The notes beneath the pieces were generated by a model, which was not told where the DNA came from, searched no databases, and was given only the letters and a program-made list of their open reading frames with translations. 64,000 bases of DNA, taken from assembly GCA_900660155.1 (NCBI GenBank), contig CABFPE010000047.1:342777-406776 (forward strand), written 5' to 3'. Positions within the stretch are counted from its first letter, which is position 1. Each line of letters starts with the position of its first letter. This stretch comes from Hofstenia miamia. Its lineage: Eukaryota > Xenacoelomorpha > Acoela > Hofsteniidae. A program made the translations under genes and the position numbers. Of this stretch, positions 11,369 to 22,977 are shown piece after piece.

Positions 11369-11821
11369 TTACTGACGATTGCTGGAAAAAATGTTCAGAT
11401 CGCAAGAGGCACTTCTGGCAGAAGAAATAAAAGACATCTTGGGGAATATTTTGATAGCAATTGGTGACCATGCTGCTAGAGCTTTCACTGATAGTAGTAT
11501 GAAGGATATGCCAGCAGCTGAACATGATTCTGAGTATTTAGTAAGCTTTCGGTTGTCTGAAACTTCCAGAGCATGACCAGCATTAGTACGCGCAAGCGAA
11601 ACAATTAAGGGGATGCCAAGCCGATAACAAAGCAAAATTCGGAATTCAGCAGGAGCAAAGGAAAGACCAAGTGGTTTCAAGGGAATCGCAGCCAAACAAT
11701 TCCCACTTCCTGGTATGGAACAAGAGAGAAGTCTTGCTTTATCGCGAGGAGACAAACTGAAGGATAAACAAGTATTCTGGCTAACTTGCTGTAAAAGTGA
11801 CTTCTGTGCTTTTGGGGCCAT
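11369..11821 (-). pseudogene. Retroelement-associated domain fragment
   Basis: The 150-codon minus frame has the pattern Leu-Ser-x2-Asp-Lys-Ala-Arg-Leu-Leu...Ser-Gly-x-Cys-Leu-x2-Ile-Pro...Leu-Gly-Leu-x-Phe...Phe-Arg-Ile-Leu-Leu-Cys-Tyr-Arg-Leu-Gly. I know this pattern from proteins that flank reverse transcriptases in several invertebrate genomes. The Cys-rich part that should follow Arg-Leu-Gly is not in frame, suggesting frameshifts. A single-n join at 11826 cuts the sequence just upstream of its start. The family has no name I can give with certainty. Confidence 0.4.
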
Positions 11822-11825
11822 GCGT

Positions 11826-11826
11826 N
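11826..11826. other. Single-n contig join
   Basis: One n marks an assembly join. Order and orientation on either side are uncertain, which matters for the PLAC8-like exons and the fragment at 11369-11821. Confidence 0.7.
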
Positions 11827-11829
11827 GCA

Positions 11830-12960
11830 GGATTAGAAGTTCTTAAGCAAAAATATATCTTAGGTAGTGAAGCACAGCTCCTCAAGAGATGCAATTCTAA
11901 CTGTGGGTCTTCAAGTAATTTTATGTCATTCATAATTTCAATGGACTTTGAAACACGTTTCGAAATTGGATAAATTTTGGAGACTTGGAGATAGGAGCTT
12001 CAAGAGTGATAAGACCATCTTTTCGTTTGTTGATTGTTTGTATAAATATTGTATAACTTTGCTGTCTGGCATTTCGGGTAGGATTCGGGTAAGATGCTGT
12101 GTATTTTGGTATCTCAGGTACATTCGGTTTCGGGTACTTGTTTAAAAAGTTGGTTCGGCTTGGGTTCCAAATTCTGTACCCGATTCCAATTGTGGCAATA
12201 ATTATGTTCTGACTTTTAAAGTGGATGCCATTGGTTACGATCACTAATAATGAATAGATTGGTGTTGCCTTCGTTGGTTTTGGAAAACATTAAGAACACC
12301 CTTGTTTTAGGGTGCCATGAAGACCATGGGGCAAATATTCTGTTCCAACCCACCTCGCGAGATTAATGAGGATTCGCATGGGGCCCACAGATCCCCACCC
12401 CACTAGACAAGAATGCACAAAAAGTTTTAAATTTAAGTTTCTAGTGCATGATTCACGTGTAACAAAGTAATATATGCAGAGTTGACGATTGCAAAGCTTA
12501 GATCTCAATAAATTTAATCATTGTGGGGAGAGGGAGGGGGGGGGTAAGTTAAGATAGAAATCTAGAAAGCATTTATCGAGTCAACAATTTTAATCAGTTC
12601 CAACAAATTTTACCAAGGAACTCATGATTCATAACTACTGTTGCCTTAATGCTGTCCTTCGATCCTGAAGACATCAAAGTATTTAGCTCATCTATTTAGT
12701 CCTTGTAGGTCTATAAACAGATTTTATGTGTGCTATGACATTTCCATATTTGAGAAATCAATTGTATTATTTACTTCCAAACAATTTTTCGTGATGGGAC
12801 TAATCCCACACATGGAAATACTACTCGTAATTTATCTAATAAATACAAAATATTGAAAAATTCAGTTGCATAACATTGGCCAAAGGTTTCAGCTTACAGA
12901 AACTTTATTTCAGGAAAATATTACATTTTGTACCAGGGTTCCAAGCATTTTGTCGTGCAT

Positions 12961-13005
<45 letters not shown>

Positions 13006-13222
13006 TGATATTAAAAACAACAATTCGCTACAAGTTTTAATAGTGAGCGTTTTTAAAAAATTATGAAAACAAGCGTTACAAACAAGGTCTTACGAGTACC
13101 ATTTACACAAAAAATTTGATATACACACCTTAATGGTATGTTATGTACATTATTAATTGGAAGTAGAATATCTCTGTAATTAAATAGTAGCTGTGTCAAT
13201 GGTTCCAAAAATAAATGTATAC
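11830..13222. other. Non-coding stretch with low-complexity tracts
   Basis: Contains a degenerate TTCGGGT-type GC-rich island (12060-12190), a G-run at 12530-12545 and a (TA)n tract at 12959-13005. No gene seen, unless the missing 3' part of the minus-strand PLAC8-like gene lies here unrecognised. Confidence 0.4.
12959..13005. repeat. (TA)n microsatellite
   Basis: About 47 bp of nearly pure TA with one TG interruption. Confidence 0.95.
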
Positions 13223-13642
13223 CTTTAATCTTAAGTACGCATGCAGAATACAGCGAACGGTAAAAGTTATTGCGATGGCTACTGAAAGAGGGTATAACTC
13301 ATTATATTTTGCATAACATTCGGAAACTCTCTCTTCATATATGAAGATATTTACCATATTCTCAAAACTTTCATTAACTTCGTCCACACATTTTCCTATC
13401 GAATACAAAATGAAGCAGAGTATCAGCAATAAAATCAAGTACATCACAAACACAACCAGCATTATTATTGCCAATCTGGGCATCATATTTCGCTTTGCAA
13501 CAGAGAATTCCATTACTCCTGATGCACAGCATGCTAAACAATAATGTACGGGTGGCGCAGAGCAAAACAAGCAGTAATCCTGCTGCCAGCCTTTTGCAAA
13601 TATAACGTTTCGCGAATTTGCAACACTTGGGTTGGCCGTCAT
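13223..13642 (-). CDS. PLAC8-like protein, probable first coding exon
   Basis: From the ATG at 13642 the minus frame gives 140 codons up to an AAAG|GTATAC donor at 13223/13222. It encodes a Trp-Gln-Gln-Asp-Tyr-Cys-Leu-Phe-Cys start and a Cys-Leu-Ala-Cys-Cys cluster. A strong hydrophobic helix (about residues 55-80) follows, then a Tyr-Leu-Arg-Leu-Lys end. A Trp followed by Cys clusters, then a membrane span, fits the N-terminal half of PLAC8-family proteins. The exon ends in phase 0, exactly the phase in which the plus-strand exon at 251 opens. An ATG 29 codons upstream (13729) is possible, but the shorter start suits the family. The 3' exon of this copy was not found. Confidence 0.45.
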
Positions 13643-13742
13643 TTTGAAATACAAAATAATGCGTTGCTGGTGCCATTCGGTGGCAGACAACAACAGAAAA
13701 CAATACTTAATTTGTACAAAATTTTTCACTACGAAAATTGAT

Positions 13743-14580
13743 TTTAGTATGTCATCTTTTATTCACTAAATGCTCGTGGAGTATAACTGAAGCCAATAAT
13801 TGGGTAGTTCATTATTTCATAAGTATAAGTCAATCAACTTAGAAATAAAATATAGGAATAGAAATTGTGAAGTATCTTTTTATAATTTCTGCATTGACAT
13901 GATAAAACCATTAGTGATAATAATATAAAAAATATACCTCAAAGCAGTGAGATCGAGGACTTTGAAGTGGTAAAGAAGTTGCAGAGGGACTAAAATGAAG
14001 GAAATGCTTTCAAAACAAAGTAAGTGGTAATATTTAAGATTATAGAGATGGTGGGGATAATGAGAATGAAGGCCTGGGAAATAAGTATAGCAGAGTAGGA
14101 TAGAAGATATATATTCAAATAATCGATAAAAAATTATTTTATGGAAAATACTCGAACACAAAAGAAATTTGATAGAGATTAAAGCAAGTCTTTGATAATG
14201 GCAGCACCGGAACAAGTTCTTAGGTAACCAAAAATTGGCTAGAGAGAAAATTCATGGCAGACACTTAGGGAGTACTTCGCCTGTGAATAAAGTTGTCAAA
14301 AGGAAAAGATATATATATCCAAAATTAGCTGTTTTTTCTTGTGATATAAACTTTTCAGGCAACTGTAAGATAACAACTTCAACGCTTTGTTGTGGTTTAC
14401 TACTTAGTTGATCGAAAACACGTGCAGCTTTGCTTGAATGTGAAATGTTTTTGCTTTCCCCTTCTTATGATCATTCAGTTTTCCAGTTTTTCATTTTCCA
14501 ATAGGTTGTATGACTTAATATCTGTATTATGTAATATAGAATATTACTTCTTAGTGCATAATAACTGGACAATTTCTTTC
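13743..14580. other. Non-coding stretch
   Basis: A 111-codon minus frame (13880-14215) is compositionally biased and unrecognised. No repeat borders were seen. Confidence 0.35.
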
Positions 14581-14593
14581 AATTATTTTTAGG

Positions 14594-14811
14594 AATGCGA
14601 TACACAGGTCCTAATAAATTTTTTGAGGGTTATACCTTGGGATACATGTGCCCCAACAGTCATATTTTTATTTGGGTGTTCCAAAGGTCTTTTGAATATA
14701 TTTGTAGGGCTAAAAAGGGAAGTGAGCCAAGCGTATTCAACCAATCAATTTATACCTAAAATGTTTACTGAAATGTGTCTTATCCTCATAATTATACATA
14801 GTTTCGAATAA
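14594..14811 (+). other. Possible isolated exon, unrecognised
   Basis: A good acceptor (pyrimidine-rich tract, then TTTTTAG, ending 14593) is followed by 72 open codons to TAA at 14809-14811. They include a hydrophobic C-terminal end. I recognise no family and see no partner exon, so this may be chance. Confidence 0.2.
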
Positions 14812-14819
14812 ATATTTTC

Positions 14820-14855
14820 ATATATATATATTTATATATATATATATATATATAA
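14820..14855. repeat. (TA)n microsatellite
   Basis: About 36 bp of TA with one interruption. Confidence 0.9.
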
Positions 14856-14885
14856 ATTATAATTGACCATAAATTATTATATTTT

Positions 14886-16292
14886 CAGAATTATCTTTCA
14901 CAATATCAAGAAATGTTAAGGAACTAGAGACACTGATGATGATTCCTTTTCAGATAGTCGCACAGAAAGTAGCACAGAAGTGAAAATAATGATGCATCTA
15001 GTACTGATGCCAATGATGATTCAGATAGCACTGATACTAAAAAGGTCAAAATGAGAGATGAAACTTCATTCTTTTCGGAACAACCAAAAAATTTTGACAC
15101 AAAATGTGACATTCAATAGTTGAAAGGCGGAATTGTGCTACTTGATTGTTATCATTCAGCCTCACATCCGAAGATATTTTCAAAATTGTTTCCCAAAACC
15201 TTCCTTATATTTATAACTCAAGATAGATCGAGTATGAAAAAGTATTTACCACTAAACCCCGGAAGATAAGGCATAAGGATATCGGTTCGTAGTGATTCGC
15301 ACTTAGTGCTTAGAGAAACGGTTGCCACAAAGTTATGCTCTTCAATCCAAGACAAAGATGTCTCACTCTGCTTTGATCGCTTCTTTTCTCCTGTGAAATT
15401 ATTTGTCACTTTAAGATATTCAGTTGAAGGGACTTATATGTCAAACAGAAAGCACATCCCAACGTTTGATGGGAATCTTTGTAGAGGTCAGTACGAATTT
15501 CTGTCTAATAATGCAGGCTTACTTGCTTCCCTATGGCAAGATAGAAACCATGTATATGTCATGAAAAATTGTCATAAGCCTGAAAAAAATGGTGAAGCAA
15601 AAAAATAAAGATGGTTCACAAAGCAATTTAGAATGTCCTACTGCTATTTCCTTTTATAACCATTTCATGGGTGGGGTAGACCGGAATAATATTCTGAGAA
15701 ACACTTATATCTTATAGAAGAACAGCACCAAATGGTGGAAACGAATTTAAGATGAAATTCAACATAAAGATACAGCACTTTATGTAAAATTGCTGAAGAA
15801 TTGATTGGGACAGCATGGTGGAGACAAATTGCAAGAAAAGAGCAAAAATGAATGGGAGACCTAGCAAGAGAGCTAATATAATATCTGTTGTAGGAAGTCA
15901 TCTTCCAATATAAGAAGAAGATGTTCAAGATGTGCCTTATCACAAAGGGAAACATAGACCAAATTTCTTTGTAGGTCATGCAAAAACCTTTATGCATTGA
16001 ATGCTTTGCATTAATTTCCATGTAATCACAATATAAATAGACATTTAATAATTACTAATGTGCGTGGAATGCCTTGTATCACATGTAATCATAATAAAAA
16101 CAGGAAGTTATAGTTTTTATATTTTTTTACAATCATCTTTAGTAAGATTGTTGGGATACATATGTCGAATAACAAAATTATAATTAATAAATTAGTTTTC
16201 CATGCATAGAACTAAAGTTTTTAAATAGATTTATTAAAAATTAACTTAAGATTAATTTCCATTTACTAGGAATAAAACCCGTTGTGAAAGGG
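14886..16292 (+). pseudogene. piggyBac transposon relic 2
   Basis: After an acidic, Ser/Asp-rich N-terminal part (14890-15110), the frame at 15306-15608 has Phe-Asp-Arg-Phe-Phe-Ser, Gly-Thr-Tyr-Met-Ser-Asn-Arg-Lys and Leu-Trp-Gln-Asp-Arg-Asn. In another frame Tyr-Asn-His-Phe-Met-Gly-Gly-Val-Asp (15654-15680) follows, a piggyBac hallmark, and a degraded Cys-rich tail comes near 15915. Stops and frameshifts are many. The right terminus appears to be ...CCCGTTGTGAAAGGG followed by TTAA (16293-16296). No matching left end was found, so the left border is only the start of recognisable coding. Confidence 0.75.
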
Positions 16293-16296
16293 TTAA

Positions 16297-18780
16297 GTCC
16301 AACTTATCATTGATTAACGTACAAATTTTATAGCAATCTTTGATGTAAAACGCTTACTTACAAATGTTCTAGATAAAACTTTAAACAAATCACATCCTAA
16401 GATTAATTCCAGGAATCGACGCTTTAATTAATTGTTGAATTTTGTTTTTCGTAACTTAAAATGAATATTTAATGAAAAATGAAACCATTTTTGAGCAAAT
16501 AGAGGAGATGGCAATGGGATCACCACTAGGGCAAATATGAGATATAGATAGCTCAAAATACCACATTTTTGCTATATTTATAAAACCAAAATTTCAGGAG
16601 CTTTTGAAAAATTGCTTAAAAGAATGCTTACAAAATTAAGATGTACTAGAAACATACAAATATCCATCCTTACATTCAATTTCATTGATATTGGGACTCC
16701 TGCATAAAGATTACATTAATCAAATGCTGCGACTCATTCGTATTATACAAGAATTCCTTCATTTTAGCAGCATTTAATCAAATTAATATCTAAACTATAT
16801 AAATTTTGGAAAATAATTGCTATCTACATCGAATGAGATGAAAAAATACATTGGCCAAGGCACAACAATGAAGTACAAAGCCCAAGTTAAAAAAACCAGG
16901 CCCAACCCAAATACAATGACACCTAGCCTTAGCACTTATGAAAAACGTTAAAATAATGTATGCAATTGGAAGACAACATTTGAAAATTTTTTTAACCTAA
17001 AATTACAAAAAAAATGAAACACCTGACTTTTTTGCTTAATTAGAGTTTAATTACTTTTACTTTCATTGAATACATCAAGTTTCTTCCTTAGACTATTCTT
17101 ATGCCAGCATTATAAAATTTTTTTGCTATTGTGAAATTGCACTTACAATGCTGAATACCTTTCACATAATGCCTTCCAAAATTGTATTTTGATTTTGTAT
17201 CTATAAAAAATATATAATTTCCAAATATAGGCCTATAAATAACACGGTGTGGCATTAAATTTTGTTGATCAAATTTTTTCACTGTTTCAGTCATTTTTGG
17301 ATGAGAATTACGAATTCGAATGTCATTTTACATGGAAAATCACACTTTTTCAGTTGTTTGTATTCTAAATTTTAGAAAGCCTGCATTACTTTGCTCAGTT
17401 AATGTCTTGGACACGCATTGGACCATTGAAATTATACCTTCTCTACCATAATTTTCCCACAATAATTCATTAAGCTCAGTTTCACTGTCATGACGAGTCA
17501 CATTGAGTATTAGGATTGAATAAAATTTATTGACACACATTCATGCACCTTGTATATAACATAACGACCATGCTCTGTGCATATGACAAAATCATTCATG
17601 TCTTCTCTGGAAGTAACAGCTGCTTATAAATGAATTCATTCTGTTACATCAGTTGATATTATATTCTGAAAACCCATTACAAATATAGGCTTAAGGCAAA
17701 TGACATATTCTGAAGTATATTAAAAATGTTTGGGTATTAAATTTTGACACCTAAGTAATATATTCCAGCTGCCATACAATTGTTATAGTCTTGGCGAGTT
17801 AAATATCACCAACCTTTGTCTATTCTTCATGTTTAGCAGGAGTTGAGAAACCGCAATAGCGACTGGTATTTTTTGTCTTTGAAGAAGGAATTTTCTCGCA
17901 TATCTGCTATCAACTCATCTTGTGAATCTGTACCTTACAGCAATTATCTTCAATACTTAAATGTCTTGATATTAAAGAACGCATGTCCAACTTACAAAAA
18001 ATAGTCAAGAACAGGGGGACCAATTTGATGGTGGATTTTGTAATACAAATTCTCAAGATCTACACTACTTTTCTCAAAAGGATTGGAATTCATTAGTTGC
18101 AAGGCTAAATGTTAGCATGAAACAAAATGGAATTTTCTTTGCTAAATTGAGGAAATGAGACATTGTTAGTGATGATGTCTGTTAAAATTCATTTTCTAAA
18201 ATGTCAATTGTATGTTTCTCTTAAAAATTTTGATTGTTTAGTGATAAAAATGGTTTTTTTTCTAAAACATATTGAAATCTGCAGATTTGGGAGTATAATT
18301 TGGTCTCATATAGTTTCTTTAAGTTCAGATCAATGAAAGCAATCTATTTATTAGTTATTTGATCACTAAAAAATGCTTGCTGAAAGCTAAGATTCTTAGT
18401 CTTGATAATATCTCAATTACAGCAATCAGAAAATGATCAAATTTAGAGTATATTTTGGCCTCATGGGCTTTGGATGAACAGAAAACATCACCTGATATTA
18501 AAATCAAAATATAATTAAATGTCCATATGCAATTTTAAAATTCATTTGAGGATTTTTGGAATCTCAATTATAATACAATTTCCGATTTGTATATTCAATA
18601 ATCTATTTAGGCCATAAATTTAATTTCATGATATTTTCTAAAGTGTTGTTTCTACCGTGAAAATGACATCAATTTCGTTTTTTAGCAATATCAAATTGAG
18701 CAGAAACCCCGAAAAAATGTACGCAACTAAGAAAATTGTTTTTGTCACACAGTTTAATTATAGCCCTGTCCCAAATCCCT
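16297..18780. other. Stretch with an unidentified, broken minus-strand frame
   Basis: Two minus frames in the same register (17340-17540 and 17088-17294) are separated by two stops. They may be remnants of one unrecognised protein-coding sequence extending to about 17650 through a frameshift. No domain could be named. The rest is AT-rich and featureless. Confidence 0.25.
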
Positions 18781-18803
18781 TCCCCAACCTCAACATTAAC
18801 ACA

Positions 18804-18867
18804 AACCATAACCCTAACCCTAAACTAAGCCAACCCACACCTTAGTCCTAACCCTAACCCTAAACCA
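18804..18867. repeat. Interstitial telomere-like repeat (CCCTAA)n
   Basis: Two short runs of ACCCTA units (about 18810-18825 and 18849-18863) lie in a C-rich, degenerate tract from about 18764. The unit equals TTAGGG on the other strand, the common animal telomere repeat. The copies are few and imperfect, so this is an internal relic or repair insertion, not a chromosome end. Confidence 0.8.
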
Positions 18868-18869
18868 TG

Positions 18870-19930
18870 CTCTAAGCAATATGTAGAAAAATATGCAAAT
18901 TTATTATTAATATTGTACTCAACTAATAAAAAAATGTTTTTTTGTCACACAGTGTAATTAGTGATACTGAAATATGTAATGTTTTTTAACATTCGAATGT
19001 ATAAATATGCTTCACAGCCAGTGATTACCTCATTGATTATTCGTTTAAAGGATTTTTTACTTTGTTTGTTGAAGTTAATTTCCTTAAATGCCAATCCGAT
19101 TAACGCATGTTGCAGTACTACTATGTGAAACATGCATCCCAAGAGACAAAGCGCATTGAAAACCAATTAGACAATCAATTGCTCTTCAATGATCTCAGCG
19201 GAGAGGCTCATCCAACAGGACATTGAAGATTTAGAAATAGGGAATAAAATACTTATTTGTTCATTTAGTAAATGCAGTTATAGCTCCATTATTAAATAAA
19301 ATTATTACTTAGACACAGAAGGAGCCTTTTTAGTGCATGCGCAAGAGACAGACAGCAATTAATGTCATGACAAGAATGAGAGAAAGTCAGCAACTGATAA
19401 GAGACAGGATATAGTACCGGTACCTATTGTGTGAAAATACAAATGGTTCTTGGTAAACTTACTGAGAATGAATATTCATCAAGTTTTAAAAGCATTTTGC
19501 GTAAAACTACTTGGAAAACTGTAATTTTATGTAAATAACGCCAACTATAATATATATTTTTCATAGTCATACCAATAACGACCTATAATATTTGCATACT
19601 ACCGGACCCTACTGCTGCAGTGCATCAGATTTCAAACCATAGTTTTATACTATATAAGATTAACCTTACCTGATTCATGTGACTTAAATTTACGAATAGT
19701 TTTGTCTACATTATCGAAACAATCCATTTCAACCTGATTAAAAAAAATTGAATATTTTTGGACACAAATATAGGTTTGGAAATATGGTCACAAAAAGTGA
19801 AAAAAATATTCGTGTTTCGGAAACCGAAAGGGGCCGTCGGCCTAAATCTTCCCTAGCCAACCAACCAACCAAGCCAAGGGTCGAAACTGAAGGACTGGGC
19901 TGGACTAATAATGGGCAGGCACGTTAACCA
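18870..19930. other. Non-coding stretch
   Basis: No supported gene or repeat border. Confidence 0.4.
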
Positions 19931-19944
19931 TCAAGACAAAGGAA

Positions 19945-20330
19945 GGTGATACAGTGTGTACTTTGTATTTGTTGGGGTGGCGACTGTCATGGAGCCTGTC
20001 TGTTTGTTGTGTTGAAGATAGACAGCGATGCAGTGGAAACATTGCTAGCAAGACTGCTGCTGTTGTTCATGGAGCAGAAAAGTCAGTCTATTTTCTTCTG
20101 GCCTATGGGCGTTTGCAGTGCCTTGTGCAAGGCAACTTTGCTGCATTAGGTCTTTTGTTGAATGGAGCAGGCGCTCAATTAGTTACCACCGTTAAAAGCC
20201 TTGGTTGGTCAAAGATAGTGACCGTAACCATCTCGACTGAAGTTCAGCATTTGGCTTCACTCCGCTGATCAGACTAAACACAAATCAACGCTCTATGTGT
20301 CAGGGGCTGCCAGAGGATTCTCATGAAAAA
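19945..20330 (+). repeat. Dispersed repeat, copy 1
   Basis: A GC-richer block with an open frame of 104 codons (19954-20268). It shares several ordered matches with 57215-57610, for example CAGTGGAAAC followed by TAGCAAGACT, and a later TGATCAG. The second copy is not open in any frame. It is therefore better treated as an old repeat than a gene. Its class is unknown. Confidence 0.55.
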
Positions 20331-20931
20331 GCCGGCCTTGGTAATATATTTCTAGCGTTAGGTCTGGACTTGGATCATGGCTTTACCCACTGTTAAGGAT
20401 ATGAACTGGTAGAGTAACCCCGATTCGTGTTCTTGAAGATCATGAAACTATCGAATCTCAATCAACCAGTCCTAATTTTAGGGTTTGGAACAAGTCTTAA
20501 ATTTGTACGTAGTTGGTTGAATTTTATATTTTTTCTTTACATATTAATGTTTATATAAACAAAAATTCATGACAATATGTAATATTCTAACAGAAATCCA
20601 TTCAAAGAATGCATTCCGGTATCCCATATCAATAGAATAGTGAAAAAGCTCACATTATTTATGGCATTTCTTCAAAGTGACTTTATGGCTTTCTAACCAT
20701 AACTTTGCATTGATTAATGTTGCCATTTGAAACATTTTTATATTTCCTTGAGTAGGTTATGCCCTGATAGTGCTCTCTGGTAAATGTACAAAATTTTATG
20801 TATTTGTCTATTTGACAACAATAAAATGAAACATTGATTTTTTATCAAAGTTAGGTACAGAGAGTTCACACATAGAGCATGCATAATCTTAGTGGCTTCC
20901 ACTAACAATGACATTATTCCATGCTCCTGTA

Positions 20932-20935
<4 letters not shown>

Positions 20936-20971
<36 letters not shown>
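20936..20971. repeat. (TA)n microsatellite
   Basis: About 36 bp of pure TA. Confidence 0.95.
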
Positions 20972-20975
<4 letters not shown>

Positions 20976-21096
20976 CATTAAGTGATGCACTCTTTCTTGT
21001 TCTCCACTCCGACGAAATGCTCATTCATAGTCCCACTACATCTCGAAGAACAAATCGCAAGCAGTCACTTTTGCATTTTTCGAAGATAGTTATGCT

Positions 21097-21297
21097 ATCC
21101 TTAAGGCTTTCAAGCTAAGCCAAAATTAATTGAAGGTATAATATATATATCTGATTATTCTGTATATGCAAGAGTTTTTAATCCTAATAGTTCCATAAAC
21201 ATCGAAGGCTCAACAAATCAGTCGAAACTTGATACATGTTTTCCTTATGATGCAATATTTCAAGAAATCCAAAATGATGCATATATGTCATTCTTGG
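21097..21297 (+). other. Possible isolated exon, unrecognised
   Basis: About 66 sense codons of balanced composition (including Phe-Asn-Pro-Asn-Ser-Ser and Cys-Phe-Pro-Tyr-Asp) end at a TTGG|GTAGGT donor. The upstream acceptor is weak and no partner exon was identified. It lies about 1.1 kb before the glycosyltransferase-like gene but shows no relation to it. Confidence 0.25.
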
Positions 21298-21701
21298 GTA
21301 GGTCTTTTGTGTCCTGGTTTTCACGCGCTGTTGTTTAACACTACTGAATAAAGTCATTAAGTTTGAAATATTGAGCCTTGGTCAGCCAAAAGCAGCTGAA
21401 AGAAAAATAGCGACATAATTATTAGCTTTGTTTGATGCCTAATTGGAAAAACACTTAGACGATCATTTTTGCAAGGGCCATTTTTTAAAGGCGGCATATT
21501 TTGAAAATGTTGTTATATGGGCACTGATAGACCCTTCTAAGTTGATTTAGCAGATAATAACAACATAGATTTTGTGATTGTATATAACTGCTTGTGATCT
21601 CTAAGTAAACACCTGTAGTGAAAAAATATAGGTGGTAGCTACACCACTAAGTTCTCAAGGTACTAATGTGGAAATAACTTGGCCACACTACTGAATTTAT
21701 A

Positions 21702-21705
21702 TTAT

Positions 21706-21740
<35 letters not shown>

Positions 21741-21741
21741 A
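21702..21741. repeat. (TA)n microsatellite
   Basis: About 40 bp of TA with one interruption. Confidence 0.9.
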
Positions 21742-22383
21742 TATTATTAATTAATAGACTATTGCATATTGCTATATCACGAGATGAATTGACATAGTCA
21801 AATTTCAAACTATTTAACTATATTTCTAGAAAATATAAGTTTTGGTTTTCTATACATAGAGTTTTTTGCACAACTGTAATGAGCTTTTCATTTTATGAAT
21901 GAATTTCAATTTTTGGATGCCTTTGTTGATATAGTTTATATTTGTGTGATTACTAAAATACATTAGATCGAAAAAATTTCCATTATAAAGCAATATTAAT
22001 ATTTACATTTATGTGGTATTTACTCTCAATTTGCACTGAAAAATAAATAAGCAAGTAAATCGCAAATGAGTTTGCAGACGGGCAGTTGCCGGCACTGGCG
22101 CGATCGGTACATATTTCCATCTCTGGTAACAACAAAACCAAAACATATCTACTTTGTTTTTTTGTAGGTAAACCCAACTGGAACAGTTTAAAAATTGGGG
22201 GCTTTCGTTTTTGTAGACGTAGTTCATGAGTCAAATTGTTTTTTTGAATATGTAAGTACAGGTTATAAAAATCTCTCAGCGTTGATACGTATTAAGAAAA
22301 CATGATCATATGTGATCTTTGACATTTGAGAATACATGTCAATTACGTTTTTAGTTACTATATAATATTCATTACAATTGTTT

Positions 22384-22500
22384 ATGGTTAAACAAATTTA
22401 TTTGCGACGTGTCAATATGAGACTAGTAAATTGGTTCAGGTATTTTTTATCTTTTAATATAGGGATCGCATTGGCACTATACCTTAATGCATATTTTCAG
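22384..22500 (+). CDS. Chondroitin-synthase-like protein, exon 1 (signal anchor)
   Basis: ATG at 22384 opens 39 codons that end in CAG|GTGAGT, a near-perfect donor, in phase 0. The peptide has a basic cytosolic start with several Lys/Arg residues, then a hydrophobic stretch (about residues 20-38). This is the layout of a Golgi type II signal anchor. The next exon (25454) also opens in phase 0, so the two join without a frame problem to give 396 residues. A second in-frame ATG lies 11 codons in (22417). The link to the downstream exon is inferred from phase, spacing and biology; cDNA is not available. Confidence 0.55.
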
Positions 22501-22776
22501 GTGAGTTTATTAAGTTCACTCTATGCATACATATATCTGACACTAAATAATTTGGTGATGCGTATATCTGAGGCTAACGAAGAACTATTTGTCTAACTCC
22601 AATTTTAAACGGAATTCTTCAAAATTTTTGTTTATGCACTATTTGCAATATCTAGCCATAAATAATAAATGTTAACTAAAAATACTACTTTCTTCACAAC
22701 AATTGGTGACGAGCGCTAAATATTTTTGGAATATGTGACAAATGGTGCTTGATAATAATTTGTGCATTTTAAGGCA

Positions 22777-22938
22777 ATATATATATATATATATATATAT
22801 ATATNNNNNNNNNNNNNNNNNNNNNNNNNNNNNNNNNNNNNNNNNNNNNNNNNNNNNNNNNNNNNNNNNNNNNNNNNNNNNNNNNNNNNNNNNNNNNNNN
22901 NNNNNNNNNNNNNNNNNNNNNNNNNNNNNNNNNNNNNN

Positions 22939-22976
<38 letters not shown>
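22777..22976. repeat. (TA)n microsatellite containing an N gap
   Basis: Pure TA runs flank 134 Ns, so the assembly broke inside the repeat and the true length is unknown. Confidence 0.95.

Positions 22977-22977
<1 letters not shown>

Noticed and set aside
13341-13741. Plus-strand open frames over the PLAC8-like exon
   Set aside because: Antisense shadows of the minus-strand exon, which has the Cys pattern, hydrophobic span and donor site.
19954-20268. 104-codon open frame as a possible gene
   Set aside because: It lies within a dispersed repeat whose other copy (57.2 kb) is not open, and there is no splice or domain evidence.
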